NCBI GenBank assembly: GCA_023374045.1
Contig: CM041779.1
Location: 297,982,167-298,046,166, forward strand
Origin: Limonium bicolor
Taxonomy: Eukaryota > Streptophyta > Magnoliopsida > Caryophyllales > Plumbaginaceae
Direction of reading: 5' to 3'
DNA length: 64,000 nt
Below are positions 32,003 through 45,257 of this stretch, in pieces. A model generated the notes under the pieces. That model was not told the origin of the DNA, did not search any database, and worked only from the letters and a program-made list of their open reading frames with translations. How positions within the stretch are numbered: the first letter of the stretch is position 1; each line of letters opens with the position of its first letter. The position numbers and the translations under genes were made by a program.

Positions 32003-33165
32003 ACCGTACTAGTAGCGTAATAGCTGCCTAGCAGGCGGATATGAAACGATCTCACACTAGTAGCGTAATAGCTTGCCTAGTGGAGGAAAATGTGGGACCG
32101 TACTAGTAGCGTAATAGCTGCCTAGCAGGCGGATATGAAACGATCTCGCACTAGTAGCGTAATAGCTTGCCTAGTGGAGGAAAAGGTGGGACCGTACTAG
32201 TAGCGTAATAGCTGCCTAGCAGGCGGATATGAAACGATCTCGCACTAGTAGCGTAATAGCTTGCCTAGTGGAGGAAAATGTGGGACCGTACTAGTAGCGT
32301 AATAGCTGCCTAGCAGGCGGATATGAAACGATCGCACTAGTAGCGTAATAGCTTGCCTAGTGGAGGAAAATGTGGGACCGTACTAGTAGCGTAATAGCTG
32401 CCTAGCAGGCGGATATGAAACGATCTCGCACTAGTAGCGTAATAGCTTGCCTAGTGGAGGAAAAGTGGTGGGACCGTACTAGTAGCGTAATAGCTGCCTA
32501 GCAGGCGGATATGAAACGATCTCGCACTAGTAGCGTAATAGCTTGCCTAGTGGAGGAAAATGTGGGACCGTACTAGTAGCGTAATAGCTGCCTAGCAGGC
32601 GGATATGAAACGATCTCGCACTAGTAGCGTAATAGCTTGCCTAGTGGAGGAAAAGTGGGACCGTACTAGTAGCGTAATAGCTGCCTAGCAGGCGGATATG
32701 AAACGATCTCGCACTAGTAGCGTAATAGCTTGCCTAGTGGAGGAAAATGTGGACCGTACTAGTAGCGTAATAGCTGCCTAGCAGGCGGATATGAAACGAT
32801 CTCGCACTAGTAGCGTAATAGCTTGCCTAGTGGAGGAAAAGTGGGACCGTACTAGTAGCGTAATAGCTGCCTAGCAGGCGGATATGAAACGTTCTCGCAC
32901 TAGTAGCGTAATAGCTTGCCTAGTGGAGGAAAATGTGGACCGTACTAGTAGCGTAATAGCTGCCTAGCAGGCGGATATGAAACGATCTCGCACTAGTAGC
33001 GTAATAGCTTGCCTAGTGGAGGAAAACGTGGGACCGTACTAGTAGCGTAATAGCTGCCTAGCAGGCGGATATGAAACGATCTCGCACTAGTAGCGTAATA
33101 GCTGCCTAGTGGAGGAAAAGTGGGACCGTACTAGTAGCGTAATAGCTGCCTAGCGGGTGTGAATA
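32003..33165 (-). repeat. 94-bp tandem array in the 3' UTR of B
   Basis: ACCGTACTAG starts thirteen units on the plus strand, at 32003, 32097, 32191, 32285, 32377, 32473, 32567, 32660, 32753, 32846, 32939, 33033 and 33125 (spacing 92-96). The last is partial. Each unit contains two related halves with CTAGTAGCGTAATAGCT. No copy is seen in A, C or G. Confidence 0.9.
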
Positions 33166-33299
33166 TGCATTGGATAGTGAATGAACTTTGTGGGTGAATG
33201 CAAATGTTATGCAATGTAAGATGGTTAAAAATAAATGCGCTGGTTGGATTGGGACTCCCTGTTTATGGATGTAGATTCTTTTTCTATGTGAGCTGGTGG

Positions 33300-34275
33300 C
33301 TTAAGAGTTGCTTTGAAGCTTCGGGATGGCTCTGGCATGGCTTCAAGGATCTGAGATGGCTCCAGCATGCGTTGATGGCTGGTATGAACTAAGTGCTCCG
33401 GTATGCACTAATTGCCGGTATGCACTGATTTCTCCGGTATGCACGGATGGCTCCGGTATGCGCGGATGGCTCCGGTGTGACCAATGGTCTCCGGATGGTT
33501 GGTGGGTTTGATATGGTTGGTGCGTTTTTGATGGGATGTGATCATTTTGGGTGGTTGGTGGGTTTTGATGTGATTGAAATACTTCGATGTGGTGGACAGG
33601 TTTGGTTGAAAAATTTTCGAAGTAGTTTGATGGCTCCAGCGATGGATTTGTTGCGATTTGATGGGATTTTTCTTTTTTGTGGACTTTGTGGTGGGTGAAT
33701 GGTTTTTTATGGGCAAATGATGAAACACAGCTGCATGACTTTATTCGTAGTTCTCATCAAGGTTCCAGGATTTCCATGGATGGCTCCGGGATGACTTGTG
33801 TCGATTGAGCATGACGATGCTTTGGTTGGTTCACTTCGATGACGCCAAAGGAAGAGGAAAAGGGAAGTTTTCGCCTTTGATGTGGTCGCACCCTGGACGG
33901 GCTGCCTACGTACTCAATTCCATATTGAGATCAGACCATGCGTAGTTCGATACTCTGTAGGCAAGGCCCTAGTGATGAAATAGCTCTGACGTGGATCTGA
34001 GGTGGCTCCCGTATCGTTCTCAGACTGTTAGGATGCCCCCTGTGTAGTTCCAAGGATGGTTTCAATGTCGGATGATGGCTCCCGCATGGCTCCAGTTTGG
34101 TTCTGGATATGGTGTTGATGAGGCTTGAGCATGACACTGGATGGCTCCATAATTGTCTTTATACGACCTCGGATGGCTTTAGTTTGGTTCGATGTAGCTC
34201 GAGGATAGCCCAGGGTGGCTCCGAGATGGTTCGAGGTAGCTTGATGATGGTCTGGGATGGCTCCAGTTGACATCT
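33300..34275 (-). repeat. GGAGCCATC-rich 3' UTR block of element B
   Basis: GATGGCTCC (plus strand) and variants recur throughout, with TCCGGTATGC units at about 33390-33480. It corresponds to 11337-12320 of A. Confidence 0.7.
33884..33945 (-). other. Conserved two-hairpin motif, internal copy (B)
   Basis: The inner stem is CTCAAT/ATTGAG as in the internal copy of A. The second loop is GTCCA. GGTC/GACC and GCAgCCC/GGGTGC are intact. The outer arm CTACGCA has one mismatch to TACGTAG. Confidence 0.75.
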
Positions 34276-36552
34276 TTTGATCAAAAGTTACGCTTCAACA
34301 ACTGCAACTGAAGTCGACTTTCAGCGAGACTAGGTAGAGTTCTTACTAGTCAGGTGTTGATGATGGAGTGCTTATGATGCATGCAGGTATTAAATGCTAG
34401 GTACGATGCAAAATGCATATGCAATTTTTAGAGAAAAGGTATGGCCCTATCTCTATTAATACAAGGTTTAAATATAAAACATCTTCGGCTCGATCTTGAG
34501 TGATTGTTGAATTGGAATGTGTGAATCACTTTCCTCTCATGGAGGGATGCGGGTCAATCTCTCGTGAGTATAGCTGTGTGTGCTAATGGTGTGATGATAC
34601 TCTCGATGGTCGGAGCAGTATTTTCCTTAGAATTCCTTTTGAGGTTCTGGACCTTCCGATCCTCACAAATTTCTCACCGCAACGGGGTAGGGTGTTTATG
34701 TCTTGGTGTTTAGAATGAAGATTCACTCGCACTCATAAGACCTTGTGGTGTAGGTCACACTCATTTGCTCATGGTCCCTTTGGTATGAAGGGACATATTG
34801 ATAACAAGTACGAAACTTATGATTCATGTTTCAGATCCGATACTTTCAGTTAACGCTCATCGACTTATGAGTCAGAGGTCTTTATTGGGTTGTAACGGGG
34901 ATGCGGGGTATGATGTATGTCACATGGGATTGGAGGATCAATTTGGGAGTAGTGGAGCTTTTGTGCAATAGAGGATATGTTTCGCCTTTGCCATGGGTGG
35001 TATAATTAGACGGGTTTTGATAACCTTTATTGATTTCTACGGGACATCATTGGTCCTTTGGATTTGATTTCTCCTTCTTGCCTCTTCTGGCGCACGGTTT
35101 GAACTTTCTTCTCATTTTGTTTTCTGAAATTTGCATTTGGCTCATCAACTTTCTCAAGCGTTCTCTGCTTTGTATTTTGGCTTTCAGCTTTGGAGTTGCA
35201 TTGACCTGTTGATATTTTCGAACATTTTTGGCGTTCTTTTTTGGTGTTTGGCTTTGGAGTTGCATTGACCCATTGGTTTCTTCGAACATTTCATTTGTTG
35301 TTTTTTTTTTGTGAAAGATGGTGGGGAGGGGTCATGGCTCCGGCTCCTTCTAGATCCTCTATTGCACGGGTAAGTGTGTATATGTGGGGTGGCATATTGT
35401 GGAGTTTTTTTTTTGAAGAAAGAGTTTTTCATGAAAGGCTCAGCGGGGCTCACTAAGAGATGATGTAAAGGGTAGTCAAGGCTTTTTGGTTTTGTGGAGA
35501 TTTTTATTCCTAAGTGCCTCGTCATTCTCATTAGTCAATGATTGTCTTCTTACTATTCTTGGATCTTTGCATGAATCACAGTTCGTATCCTGTTTATCGA
35601 CATTGATCTCGCTATGAATTGTGCCTCTCCATGTGCTGAAGGAATACACAAGTCGCTCATGGTTTTACCTCTATGGACTCGCTCTATCTGCCCTCATCGC
35701 TCGGTGGATTGTCCAATATCCTCATTCAGAATTCAAGGGAAAATACCGCTCTTCGCACACTACTCACTTGGTCTGTGGTGCTGATTTTAATTAGACCCTT
35801 GTGTTCATTGATGGGTAAAGAGTTAAGTGGTTCACACTCTCTATTCAAACAATCAATCAAGATTTTTGCCAAAGACGTTGTTTTGATACGGGAGTATGCA
35901 AATGCAACTATCCACCATGCAATATATTGTGGTAATATGGGATTACTACATATAGTATGCATGAAATGCTGAAGATGGTGAATGGAAATGGTTGATTGAA
36001 TGTTTTTTTTTTGTGTTTATTTGTTTTTGAATGCAATGCATGAGTGGTAAGGTTATGCCTAGTCTCGCCTGAGTCGAATTCAGCTCACAGTTCATGAAGC
36101 TCATCCCATCATCGTTGGCCCTGAAGGTGGTTGACTTGTCGGGGTTGTTGTAGGAGAAGTAATTCTCGAGTGTGGTCGGGTTGGTGATTGGTTTTTGGAT
36201 TTTGGATTTTTAGGGAGTGACAACTCCCGCATGGTGGTCCCACGGTATGACACGCTCTTTCCCTTCTAGTCACTGGCGCGCATGGTGTTCTGAGTGGGAT
36301 AGGTTTGAACTCGGTTTTCTTTTCTATCCCTCTGAGACCGGACTCTAGCGGTCGAGATATTGGGATGAAAGTGTGTGTGACAAGGTTAGAATGGAACACG
36401 TGACTGTGCAAATTTTGAGGTAGACAAGACTCGTGAATGATTGATGGATTTGAAATGACTGGAAGTGCGAGTGACTCCTTTCTCTTTTTTTTGTCATGAA
36501 TGCAATGCATGTGTTTTGCTTTGTGCGCGGTTGCATTTGTTGGCGTTGTTTA
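34276..36552 (-). other. Non-coding interior of B corresponding to A 9350-11330
   Basis: Many stretches match the reverse complement of element A: about 35440-35530 matches A 10080-10170, and about 36210-36260 matches A 9355-9405. No gag or pol motif is present in any frame, and the frames seen are not conserved between A and B. Confidence 0.6.
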
Positions 36553-36690
36553 GTTAGGGGATGCCTCCTGTAGATACCGTGAATTTTCACCCCATAAAGC
36601 AAAGTTGACGAATGATATATAGATGTGAGGGGTCGTCCCTTATTCGTTCTTTTTACTACATGTGCATGCCAAAAGAAACCAAGTTTTAGA
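36553..36690 (+). repeat. PPT/LTR-tip-like fragment in inverted orientation inside B
   Basis: TTAGGGGATGCCTCC is followed by TGTAGATACCGTGAATTT, TTCACCCCATAAAGC, GGTCGTCCC and GTGCATGCCAAAAGAAACC. This is the order found at the start of the A and B LTRs, but on the plus strand, opposite to B. Element A lacks it at the equivalent place. Confidence 0.5.
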
Positions 36691-36708
36691 AAACAACTTT
36701 TGAAAACG

Positions 36709-37401
36709 TATGTTTTCAAAGTGGTGGATTTTCTCAATATAAACTTTGACGCTCGGTCATTCGTAAATGAAATAGGGAGTGGGGAACCCTATACACATCG
36801 ATCTAAAAAAATTCAAAGGGATGTATAAACCTATACATGTAATCTATTCAGAAATGGACGAGAGAGAAAAGAATCATAGAGGGAAGAAGACCTATACATC
36901 ATCAATCCTAAAAAAGTCATTAAAATGGGGAAGTGTAGAGCTGGACTTCTACTGAACTCTTCTGGTCCGTCTTTGAGATTCTAGAAGACTGCTCGCGCTC
37001 GGGCTCCTGGTTGGCTGCTCGCTCGTCTTCGGGTTCTTGACCGGCTGCTTGTTCATTTTAAGGCTCTTGCAGCGGAGCGGTACTGTGATCAAGCAAAACG
37101 GGTTGGTGTTCTTCTGATTTTCAACAGTTTGAACTCGAATCAATGTTGCTGACCTTCATGTCGCTTGACTCGGGTTGGTACACCTCTGATTTTGTATTTA
37201 AATGGTTGGTGTTAATCTTCATGTCGCTCGGTAAGCTCCACGGGTTGGTACGCCCCTGGCCTTCAGCTCGGTCCGCGTAGTCGATCTTCATGCTGCTTCA
37301 CTTGCTCCGACTAGAGGAATGGGGGATGTTTTTGAGAAAGGAAAGATGAATGATCGAACACAAAATTTTATGTGAAAATCCACCACTTTTGTGAAAACAC
37401 G
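36709..37401 (-). repeat. Fold-back segment inside element B
   Basis: Inverted arms are 36709-36764 and 37347-37401 (GTGGTGGATTTTC versus GAAAATCCACCAC), homologous to A 8299-8876. The centre is non-coding. Confidence 0.5.
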
Positions 37402-38977
37402 AAATGACTAGTACGCTCCACGGTAATGACCGCTGCTCTTGAAGGTGGGCAGAACTTCAAAAATAGCGGGTCACGACATGGGGACTAAATCATTTATTTT
37501 GAAATACATTTGTGAAAATCCACTTTGAAAACTGTTTTCGAAAACCATTAAGAAATAATATTGGTGAAGAATGTTGTTTGAAATTCGTTTGTAGAAAGTA
37601 GGTTTTTTTAAATCTATTTCTGAAAATCGTTTTGGAAATAACAAGGTTTTAAAGGATGAAGTGACGGGTTTTAAAACCCCAAATGTTTGGGAGCAAAACT
37701 GAGGTGAGACTTTAAATTGAACGAGCTTGTAAAACCTCTTTAAAAGATATGTGAAAGAGAATTCCGAACGTTCTAAAACAGACTGGTTTGAAAAAGTGGT
37801 TTGCACACATGTATAGCATAAAGTAAATCGTGGCTATATTTGATGTGGAGCTGTAAGTGTTAATGTTGGGATAATCACTTTCCAGGTCAATTATGATTCC
37901 GTTTCACCGGGGGAACCATCGTCCCTTCACTGTTCATCTCTCGGGTTTTTTCTCTGTTATGCCTTTGCGGGGCATGTTATCAAGAAAGTCCGGAGTGCTT
38001 AAGTTCGAAAGGTCAGGACACCCGAGATGATAAGGAAACATACGCCACGGCCAGTGATGATCCGACAACACCCCACTTTTCGGGAAACTCGGGGAAGTAC
38101 TGCATGGGAACGGGTCTCTCGTCACCTGCACGGTCAGGTGTGTCTAAAGTCCAAATTATTCACTGACTACGTTGTGCCATGTATGGGTATCCGGTAAATA
38201 CGGGATCCTCTATGGACGTATAGCGTGACATTGGGCTTTAGAGACACCCGTGGTGCAGATGAACAATGGAGAACTGAGCCCATGCAACCTTCAGGGTAAG
38301 GCAGAAGGGTGGTCAGACAGGCGGCATACAAGGGGTGACTCCCATAAACCCGTCTTAGACACCGGATCAGGTAGCTGGACACTGAAAGCTCAGAGTTCAC
38401 TATATGCTGGCTTTGACTCGGATAATGGAGGATATTTTTGGATCATGAGCCCGAGGTGTTGATCGGAGATCGTACCGCCTCGTGGGTTTGTTCACTGAGA
38501 GAGTGACCCTAGCTCATGGGGAATCAACCGTGGACCGGTGGGATCCCGTGACATCGTGGGTAAATCGGGTGACACAGAGGAATGCATGTCCTAAGCTACC
38601 CACCCATGCACCCCACAATCGCAATATGAAAGCAGTAAATAAACCAAAATGAAGTTAGCAACAACCTATTTGCTAAGAGTTTTATCTTGAGGATAGTGAT
38701 TCCAAATTGGTTGTTATTAACCTAAAGGGAAGTTAGCTTTATTCAGTCCTAAATGTCTCTTTCTAAGTGTGAGCTAATTATTAACCCAATTGTTGCAATG
38801 TTTGTTGAGGATCTAATAGTCCTAGCTGTCCTCATCAGCACACACTCTAAGTGTGGAGTAGAATAATTCTAGGCTTTGAAAAGAATCTCAAGAAGGTTTT
38901 GAAAGAAGTGAGGAAGTCCCGACAATTTTGAATGGAGTTCAGTCTTCCTTGAGTTTGAGAAAAACTTACTCAAGTTT
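37402..38977 (-). other. Non-coding 5' untranslated interior of B
   Basis: Matches A 6711-8298 on the opposite strand, with small indels throughout. No supported gene. Confidence 0.6.
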
Positions 38978-38995
38978 TCCCCAGCAGAGTCGCCA
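38978..38995 (-). promoter_or_regulatory. Primer-binding site of element B (tRNA-Arg type)
   Basis: On the minus strand, TGGCGACTCTGCTGGGGA lies three bases after the 5' LTR, identical to A in sequence and spacing. Confidence 0.85.
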
Positions 38996-38998
38996 TTC

Positions 38999-41900
38999 TG
39001 TGGAGGGTGATTTTTCGGTATGAGGGGGGTCTATAAATATGGTCTGACTGAAAAGCCGAGATCCTAGAAATATGCCATTCTGTGGAGGGTGAAAACCCGT
39101 TATTCCGGCATCCCTCAAATACCTACTAAATCGTCCGTCTTTCCCAGAAAGCATAAAGGGGAGTGCAAGTGTGCACTACACCCGCTCTCGATGGGCTCCA
39201 CGCGGACTTATGCCCTAAGGCGGAAATTGACTAGAGTCGCCACCTAGTTTGACCTGATAACTAGGAAGGAAGATCGGGTTCTAAGAACCGTTAATTGACT
39301 CTGATGTTGTTCCTATGGATAGGACTTATCTGGTCATTTGCAGAGATTCTATTGTGGGTTCGTACTGGGTTACACCCCTCAGAAGTGGCAACGACCACGA
39401 CTTGGATTGGTGCCCGAGGAAACCTCGGTCTCCAATTGTCGGGATTGCTTCTTTCAAAACCTTATTAGAGAGATTCATTTAAAGCCAAAGGATAGGATTA
39501 GACAGGAAGAGAGAAAGATAGTGGATGAGGAGCTTTTCTGCCAAGCTAGCGCCAAGGGGAGGAGTTGGTGAACTCACATGAGTGTAGAATGAAGATTTGG
39601 GAAGAGACTGAGGTTGAGTGAATAGACAAGACTTGGAGTCTGATGGTTTGCAGTTTGTGGGATCCGGAGAAGGTTTAAATGTTTTGAGAGGTATGAAGAA
39701 CACCTTAGGGGGAAAAGGTTTTTTTATTGGAATGGGGTCGCATCCTAGATGGGCTGCCTACGTACTCAACTCCTGTTGAGATCAGACCTTACGTAGTTCA
39801 GGATTTTTGGAGATTTGGGGTTTGAAGGGTTTGAGGTGTTTGAGAGATTATTCTGTGAGACGCTCGGGTCTGAGACATTTAGGGTGTTCTTATAGTGGGA
39901 GGTATGAGATATCAAGGTCTGTGAGACGCTCGGGTCTATGAGACATTTGAATCTTAAAATGGTGGAGAGATTGAGATGTTCGAGTCTATGAGGCGCTCGG
40001 GCCTATGAGACTATGAAAGCTTGAGAGAAGCAAGAATTTGCAAGATGATTTGAGTTTAAGGTGAATTGGAGTTTGAATGATGACTTGAGTATGTGAGGAA
40101 ATTGGAATTTGGGAGAGATCCTGGGTTTTTTGGGTTCGAGGTTCGAAAAGAGTTGAGGTTTTGGGATATTTCGGGATTTGAAATGAGATGATGATGGGTT
40201 AAGTTGTTTGGAGGAATGATTGTCAAAATTGTCTCTCTTAAAGTTTTTAAAACCGAAAAATCATTTTTGTTGTAAAAGGGCGGATAATCTCGAGGGATTA
40301 CCCTATGTACCCCCTCGAACACGACACTTAATTAATGGTAAGTGCCGAGGCTCGAAAGATGGGGCAATGAATTTATGTCGAAAAATAGGATTTAGAGAGA
40401 AACACCATGAATGAGATGTTCTCGGTCAAATCCTAATAACGTCTCTAACTCCCGGGTTTTAAAACGTTAAAAACCAAAAACATTGAAATCGAGCGGAAGG
40501 GAGTTAGACGATTCTAAAATCCCGGCTGCAACTAGGAAGGCAGTTACATCCCTAGCACCCCGCCTTGTAAAAATCTAGACTGCAATTAGGGGAGGTTTGT
40601 CACCCTAATGCCCCGCCTAAAGAGATCCAGACTGCGACAAGGGATGTTACGACCCCAGTGCCCCGCCTCGGATTTTTATTTGGAGGAGAAACAAGTAATG
40701 TCTAACTAGAAGAAAACGTTTTTTGAAGGTGTTAGACATCCTATGTTCCCCGAAAACAATTTATTTTGGGTTTGAAAACTAAGTTAGGAAACTTGTGAAG
40801 TTGTTCGGAATTCTCAATGAAGAAACACTGATTTTGAGAAATGATTTTAGGGGAAAACTTTCTGTATATGTGAGAAGAACTTTCTGCGTTTGAGAAGAGT
40901 TTTCTGTGATGTGAGAAGAGTTTTTCCTTTAAAATTCCACAAAATTGTTTCTTTTGAAAACTTGATGAAGTTTGAATAAAATGATTGTTGAAATCTGAGG
41001 AGAGAGATTTTTGAGTTTGAAATTTGAACAGGATTTACAAGTTGAGTTTGAATTGGATGAATTGAATTCGAGTTGAATCGAATTGGACTGAATTGAAATG
41101 AGTTGGGTTTGAATTGGGTTGATTTGAATTCGGGTTGGGGTTGAAAAACGAATCGGGTCAAAGTTAGACTGGGTCAAAGTTGGATTAGGTCAAAGTTGAA
41201 GTTCAGATCGGTCAAAGTTGGACCAAGTCAAAGTTGGGTCAAGGTCAAAGTGGGGTCAATCAAGGTTGGACTGAGTCAAAGTCAAAGGTCAGGTTAGTCA
41301 AAGTTGGGCCGAGTCAAAGTTCAGGTTGGTCAAAGTTAGACCAAGTCAAAGTTCGAATTGGTCAAAGTTGGACCGAATGGGCCTGATGGGCCGAATGGGC
41401 TTAGTGGGCCGAATGGACTTAGTGGGCCGAATGGGCTTAGTGGGCCAAGTGGGCTTTTGAATTCGAGTGTTGGGCTTGACTTGATTTTAGGGCCTAATCT
41501 TGGTCTTGGGCTTTTGGGCCTTTTGATTTGGACTGGAGTGATTTGAATTGGGCCTGGCCTTTTGATATGGGCTGATTTGTGGACGGGCTTATTTTGGGCC
41601 TTTTGATTTGGACTGGAGTGATTTGAATTGGGCCTGGCCTTTTGATATGGGCTGATTTGTGGACTTGGGCTTATTTTGGGCCTTGGATTTTATGGGTCTG
41701 GGCCTTGGATTTTGTGGGCTTGGATTCGATTTGGGCCTCGATTTGGGTTTGGGCCTTGGATTTTGTGGGCTTGGATTCGATTTGGGCCTCGATTTGGGTT
41801 TGGGCCTTGGATTTTGTGGGCTTGGATTCGATTTGGGCCTCGATTTGGGTTTGGGCCTTGGATTTTTGGGCTTGGATTCGATTTGGGCCTCGATTTGGGT

Positions 41901-44900
41901 TTGGGCCTAAATCAAATTTTGAGACTTATTTGGAATCTAGGCCTGATTAGGCCTTGTTGGTTGAATATGAATCTTGGAAATTGGGCCACACTTGGGCCTT
42001 GTTTCAATACTGAAGATGAAATTGTGCTTGGACTCAAATTTGTATTTGGATTTGGATTTGAATTTGAATTTATTCCTTTTTTTTTGGTAAAGTTTTGTAG
42101 TGAAATTAAGGGTGGTTTGGGATGGGCTTTACAAGTGTGGAAGGTATTGTTCCCCACAAAGCAAATAGAAATGAGCTAGCTGTGGGGTACCTTCAAAGGC
42201 TTAAAAGAGCTGCTCAAAGTTTGGATGGTATTGTTCCCCACAAAGCAAATCAGAAATAAGCTAGATGTGGGGTGCCCTCCAATACTTATCATAAATGGGT
42301 GACCTAAGAGGTTTTCTAGGGCTTAATAAATAAATATAAGAGCAATGAATTAAAGCAAAGCTGAAACATATCAAGTGTATACATGTATGACGTAATATGA
42401 ACAGTCAAAGAGCAACCCATGTGACAGATGATGATCCATATAGAAGCGAAATGAATTTCAGCAAAATAGGTCTTGTTTTATTGCTATATACGTGGACCAT
42501 CATTTTAAACTTTCAGAAAATAAAAAAAAGAAACAAAGTTTCGGTTATGCATTTGCAGCTTGTGCCAAATCGATATTATGACATGATTTTGGTGTGATCG
42601 CATGCGGCATGAATAGAACCAAACCTCTCACTTCAAAGCTAAAGAGTGCCATTAGAGCTATCTATATACAGGATGTGTAGGTTCCACTTATTTTGACTTC
42701 AAATTTTTTTTGATCAGAACGTTATCTTTATTAGCCTAGGGTTCAACAATTCAGTTTGAAACATGGAACCCAAAATGAAATCGATAAACAAAGAATCTAA
42801 AAATCTAATACAATTAGATCGTGACAACTTATGGTGCAGAGACAGCATGAAGTCAAGCGCAAGAGCAAATCAGATGTTTACACAAAGATATACAAAACAT
42901 TATGAAGAGCAAACGCTAACTTGATGCATTTTGGTTCGCAAAGATGTAAGGTGAATCCCAAAATCAGTCCAGCTCAAAGTCCACAAAGCTCGTGTGTCGG
43001 AAAGCTTGACCCAACCATCCGAAATGCCAAAACTAAGTGTCCTCGAATCTGTAATGGGTAAATTCAAAGCGCAAGAGTGAGTGAAAGAAAACGAGGAATT
43101 CCAAGACCTCCACTAGAAAAGGGATGAAGATATCCCACACAAGATAAGCAAAGAGACAAGATACACAAGAATCTGCAGAAGATGGTCTTAGGTGGTCGCC
43201 GACACCCATCAGCAGCACACTTTGTCATAATAATAGACAGACTTAGAGTAGATTTGGCGATAAGTAATAGCAAAGAAATAACACATGAACACAACTGATG
43301 ATGGCAGTTTTCCAAACCAGTACATCAAGACGGCGATGTCATTAGCAGCACAACTTAGAGGAGGCAAAGGGGAATTCAGACGAGAGCACGTGACGAAATA
43401 TCCTTTAGACGACATCAATCAACGAAAGAAGAAAAGAAGCTTCAAAGCGGTATAGCAGCTTAAACCGAAAACAATGGTATACAATTTGCATAATATTACT
43501 GATTCAGAACAAGGTAAAGATAGATGATAGGATTTCAGAGCCAAAAACCCAGATTACAGTAAACTCTACAATACGATACACAGACAGCATTTACAACAAG
43601 AGGAGGGTAGAGATAAGACAATGATATCTCTCTGTTTTATTCTTTTATACGGACACCAAAACAAAACTGGTAGCCATTGAGGTACCAAGGTTACTGAAAT
43701 GAAAGTAAGAATAACCTGGATAATATCAGCAAAACTCGCATACATGAAACTGAAAAGAAACAGAGTGTAATAGTCTAGAACAGCACCGGCGTCAAATTGA
43801 TTTTGACGGAGTTGTTCGGAATCCGAATATGAACATGGAAACCCAGCCAAAATAACAGTAGGCAAATGAACGAAAGAAGAACAACAGGCTCAGGGACTGA
43901 GTTGTGACTTGTTCTCCACCATGTCGTGAACCAGTGGACACCGACACAAAAGGATACAATTTCCATCAGAATCAACAAGCATTGTCAGATAAACAAGATA
44001 ATAGCACATTCGAGAGGGCTTTAAAAAAAAACAGACAACTAAACCGAGAGTGTAAAAGCAGTAGCGAATTTCTGAAATTCGGGTGAAGATTTTGAATTGA
44101 GAACCCAACAAATTTTGGTCAGAAGATGGCCGGATTTAGAGCGACGGGTTTCGGTCAGAAGGCAGCCACACTTAGATTTGAGTTTGTTTTTGGTTTTGAA
44201 AACTGAGCAAATCGTGCCCTGCTCAAATGTTGGATGGAGGTGACGAGCTAGAGAATTAGACGGTTTTTCCAGCAAAGTGTAGCGAAACAAATGGGACCGA
44301 GAATGGCAAGGTCGATCTTGGTTTCTAGCTTGAAGATGATGGGATTGAGATTTTTTTGTTTTAAGATGAAGAAGGGAGAAGCAGCTAGGGTTTATTCTGA
44401 AAAGCTGAGTGGAGGAAGAGTTTGAAATCGACGATGCTGGTGGATGAATTGGAATGAACAGAGGGAGGAGAAGATTTTGATGCCTGGCGAGGGTCGATCG
44501 TGAAGAAGACCTTGCTTCCTTTTTGTTTTTGTAGAAGAAAATCCAGAGATGAAGATAAGAATCAGACAGGGAAAAATTAAGAGACTGAGGCGGCCGGTCA
44601 AACGTGGTCTCCTCTAGGTTTATTGTTGCTGTCTTTTTATGGAGCAAGGGTGAACTCTAGGGTTTAGGAGATGGGTTGGGTTTTGATGTGGGCTTTTTGT
44701 AGCCATGGGCTGAAAATAGAGTGGGTTTAAGGAATTGGGCTAGGCCAGACTTCAACCAAGTGTGGATTGGGTTTGATGGATGAAAATGATTTTGTATAAA
44801 TAGAAATGGAAATAAAAATACTAATGCTAATAGTAGAATAAAATAAAAAGCGGATAGATGAATAAATAAACAAAAGGAACATGAACAAAAATAAAATAGT

Positions 44901-45124
44901 AAAATAAGTGAATAAACAAAGAGGGATGATTTTGAAACCGGACTGTATCGGAAATTCATTTTGAAGAATCTTGTTTTTATGAAATGCTTTGGAAAGATTA
45001 TAAAACAATGGTTTTGTTTTGGCACGCACGCTAATACGTATTGAGAAAGAAAGGCGATGACCCCCCTTATTTTATTCATTATCTCGGAATTTGCTTTATG
45101 GGGTGAGAATTTTTGGTGTCTACA
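38999..45124 (-). repeat. 5' LTR of element B
   Basis: 6,126 bp, a near-identical copy of 25499-31641. It carries the two-hairpin motif at 39736-39796 (one base shorter in the first loop, one mismatch in the second stem), a PBS-like AGAGTCGCCA at 39235-39244 and a TATA-like CATAAAAAG at 44633-44641. The longest frame (44039-44647, minus) is open here but broken in the other LTR copy, so it is not called as a gene. Confidence 0.9.
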
Positions 45125-45257
45125 ATAGGTAGTCAGCGCCTTAGAACAGCTCGACAAAATATGAATGCAGGGTCTTTAAAGATCGAAATTTTGGGGTATC
45201 ATACACGCATCAACTAGACTTTTCATATCCATTACAAAGTCTAGTTGACGGGGCAAT
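45125..45257 (+). other. Rest of the G interior up to its PPT
   Basis: Continues the 52-bp array after the target duplication ATAGG, then runs to ACGGGGCAAT (45248-45257), a PPT abutting TGTTATACCC. Confidence 0.65.

Larger units (their letters stand above)
25499..45124 (-). mobile_element. Element B: complete non-autonomous Ogre/Tat-like LTR retrotransposon
   Basis: 19,626 bp, flanked by the perfect 5-bp duplication ATAGG (25494-25498 and 45125-45129). On the minus strand: 5' LTR 45124-38999, PBS 38995-38978, interior 38998-31642, PPT 31655-31642, 3' LTR 31641-25499. The LTRs differ by few substitutions and scattered short indels. The 7.36 kb interior matches element A in most segments but has no gag or pol, so the element must depend on proteins supplied in trans. 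The 3' UTR holds a 94-bp array not present in A. LTR size and PBS place it with Ogre/Tat. Confidence 0.9.

Noticed and set aside
32003..33165. CRISPR-like appearance of regular repeats
   Set aside because: The whole ~94-bp unit repeats, with no unique spacers, in a plant retrotransposon 3' UTR.
44039..44647. A 202-codon frame in the B 5' LTR
   Set aside because: The other LTR copy (30834-31157 region) is broken by small indels and no protein family is recognisable. It lies in the LTR leader.
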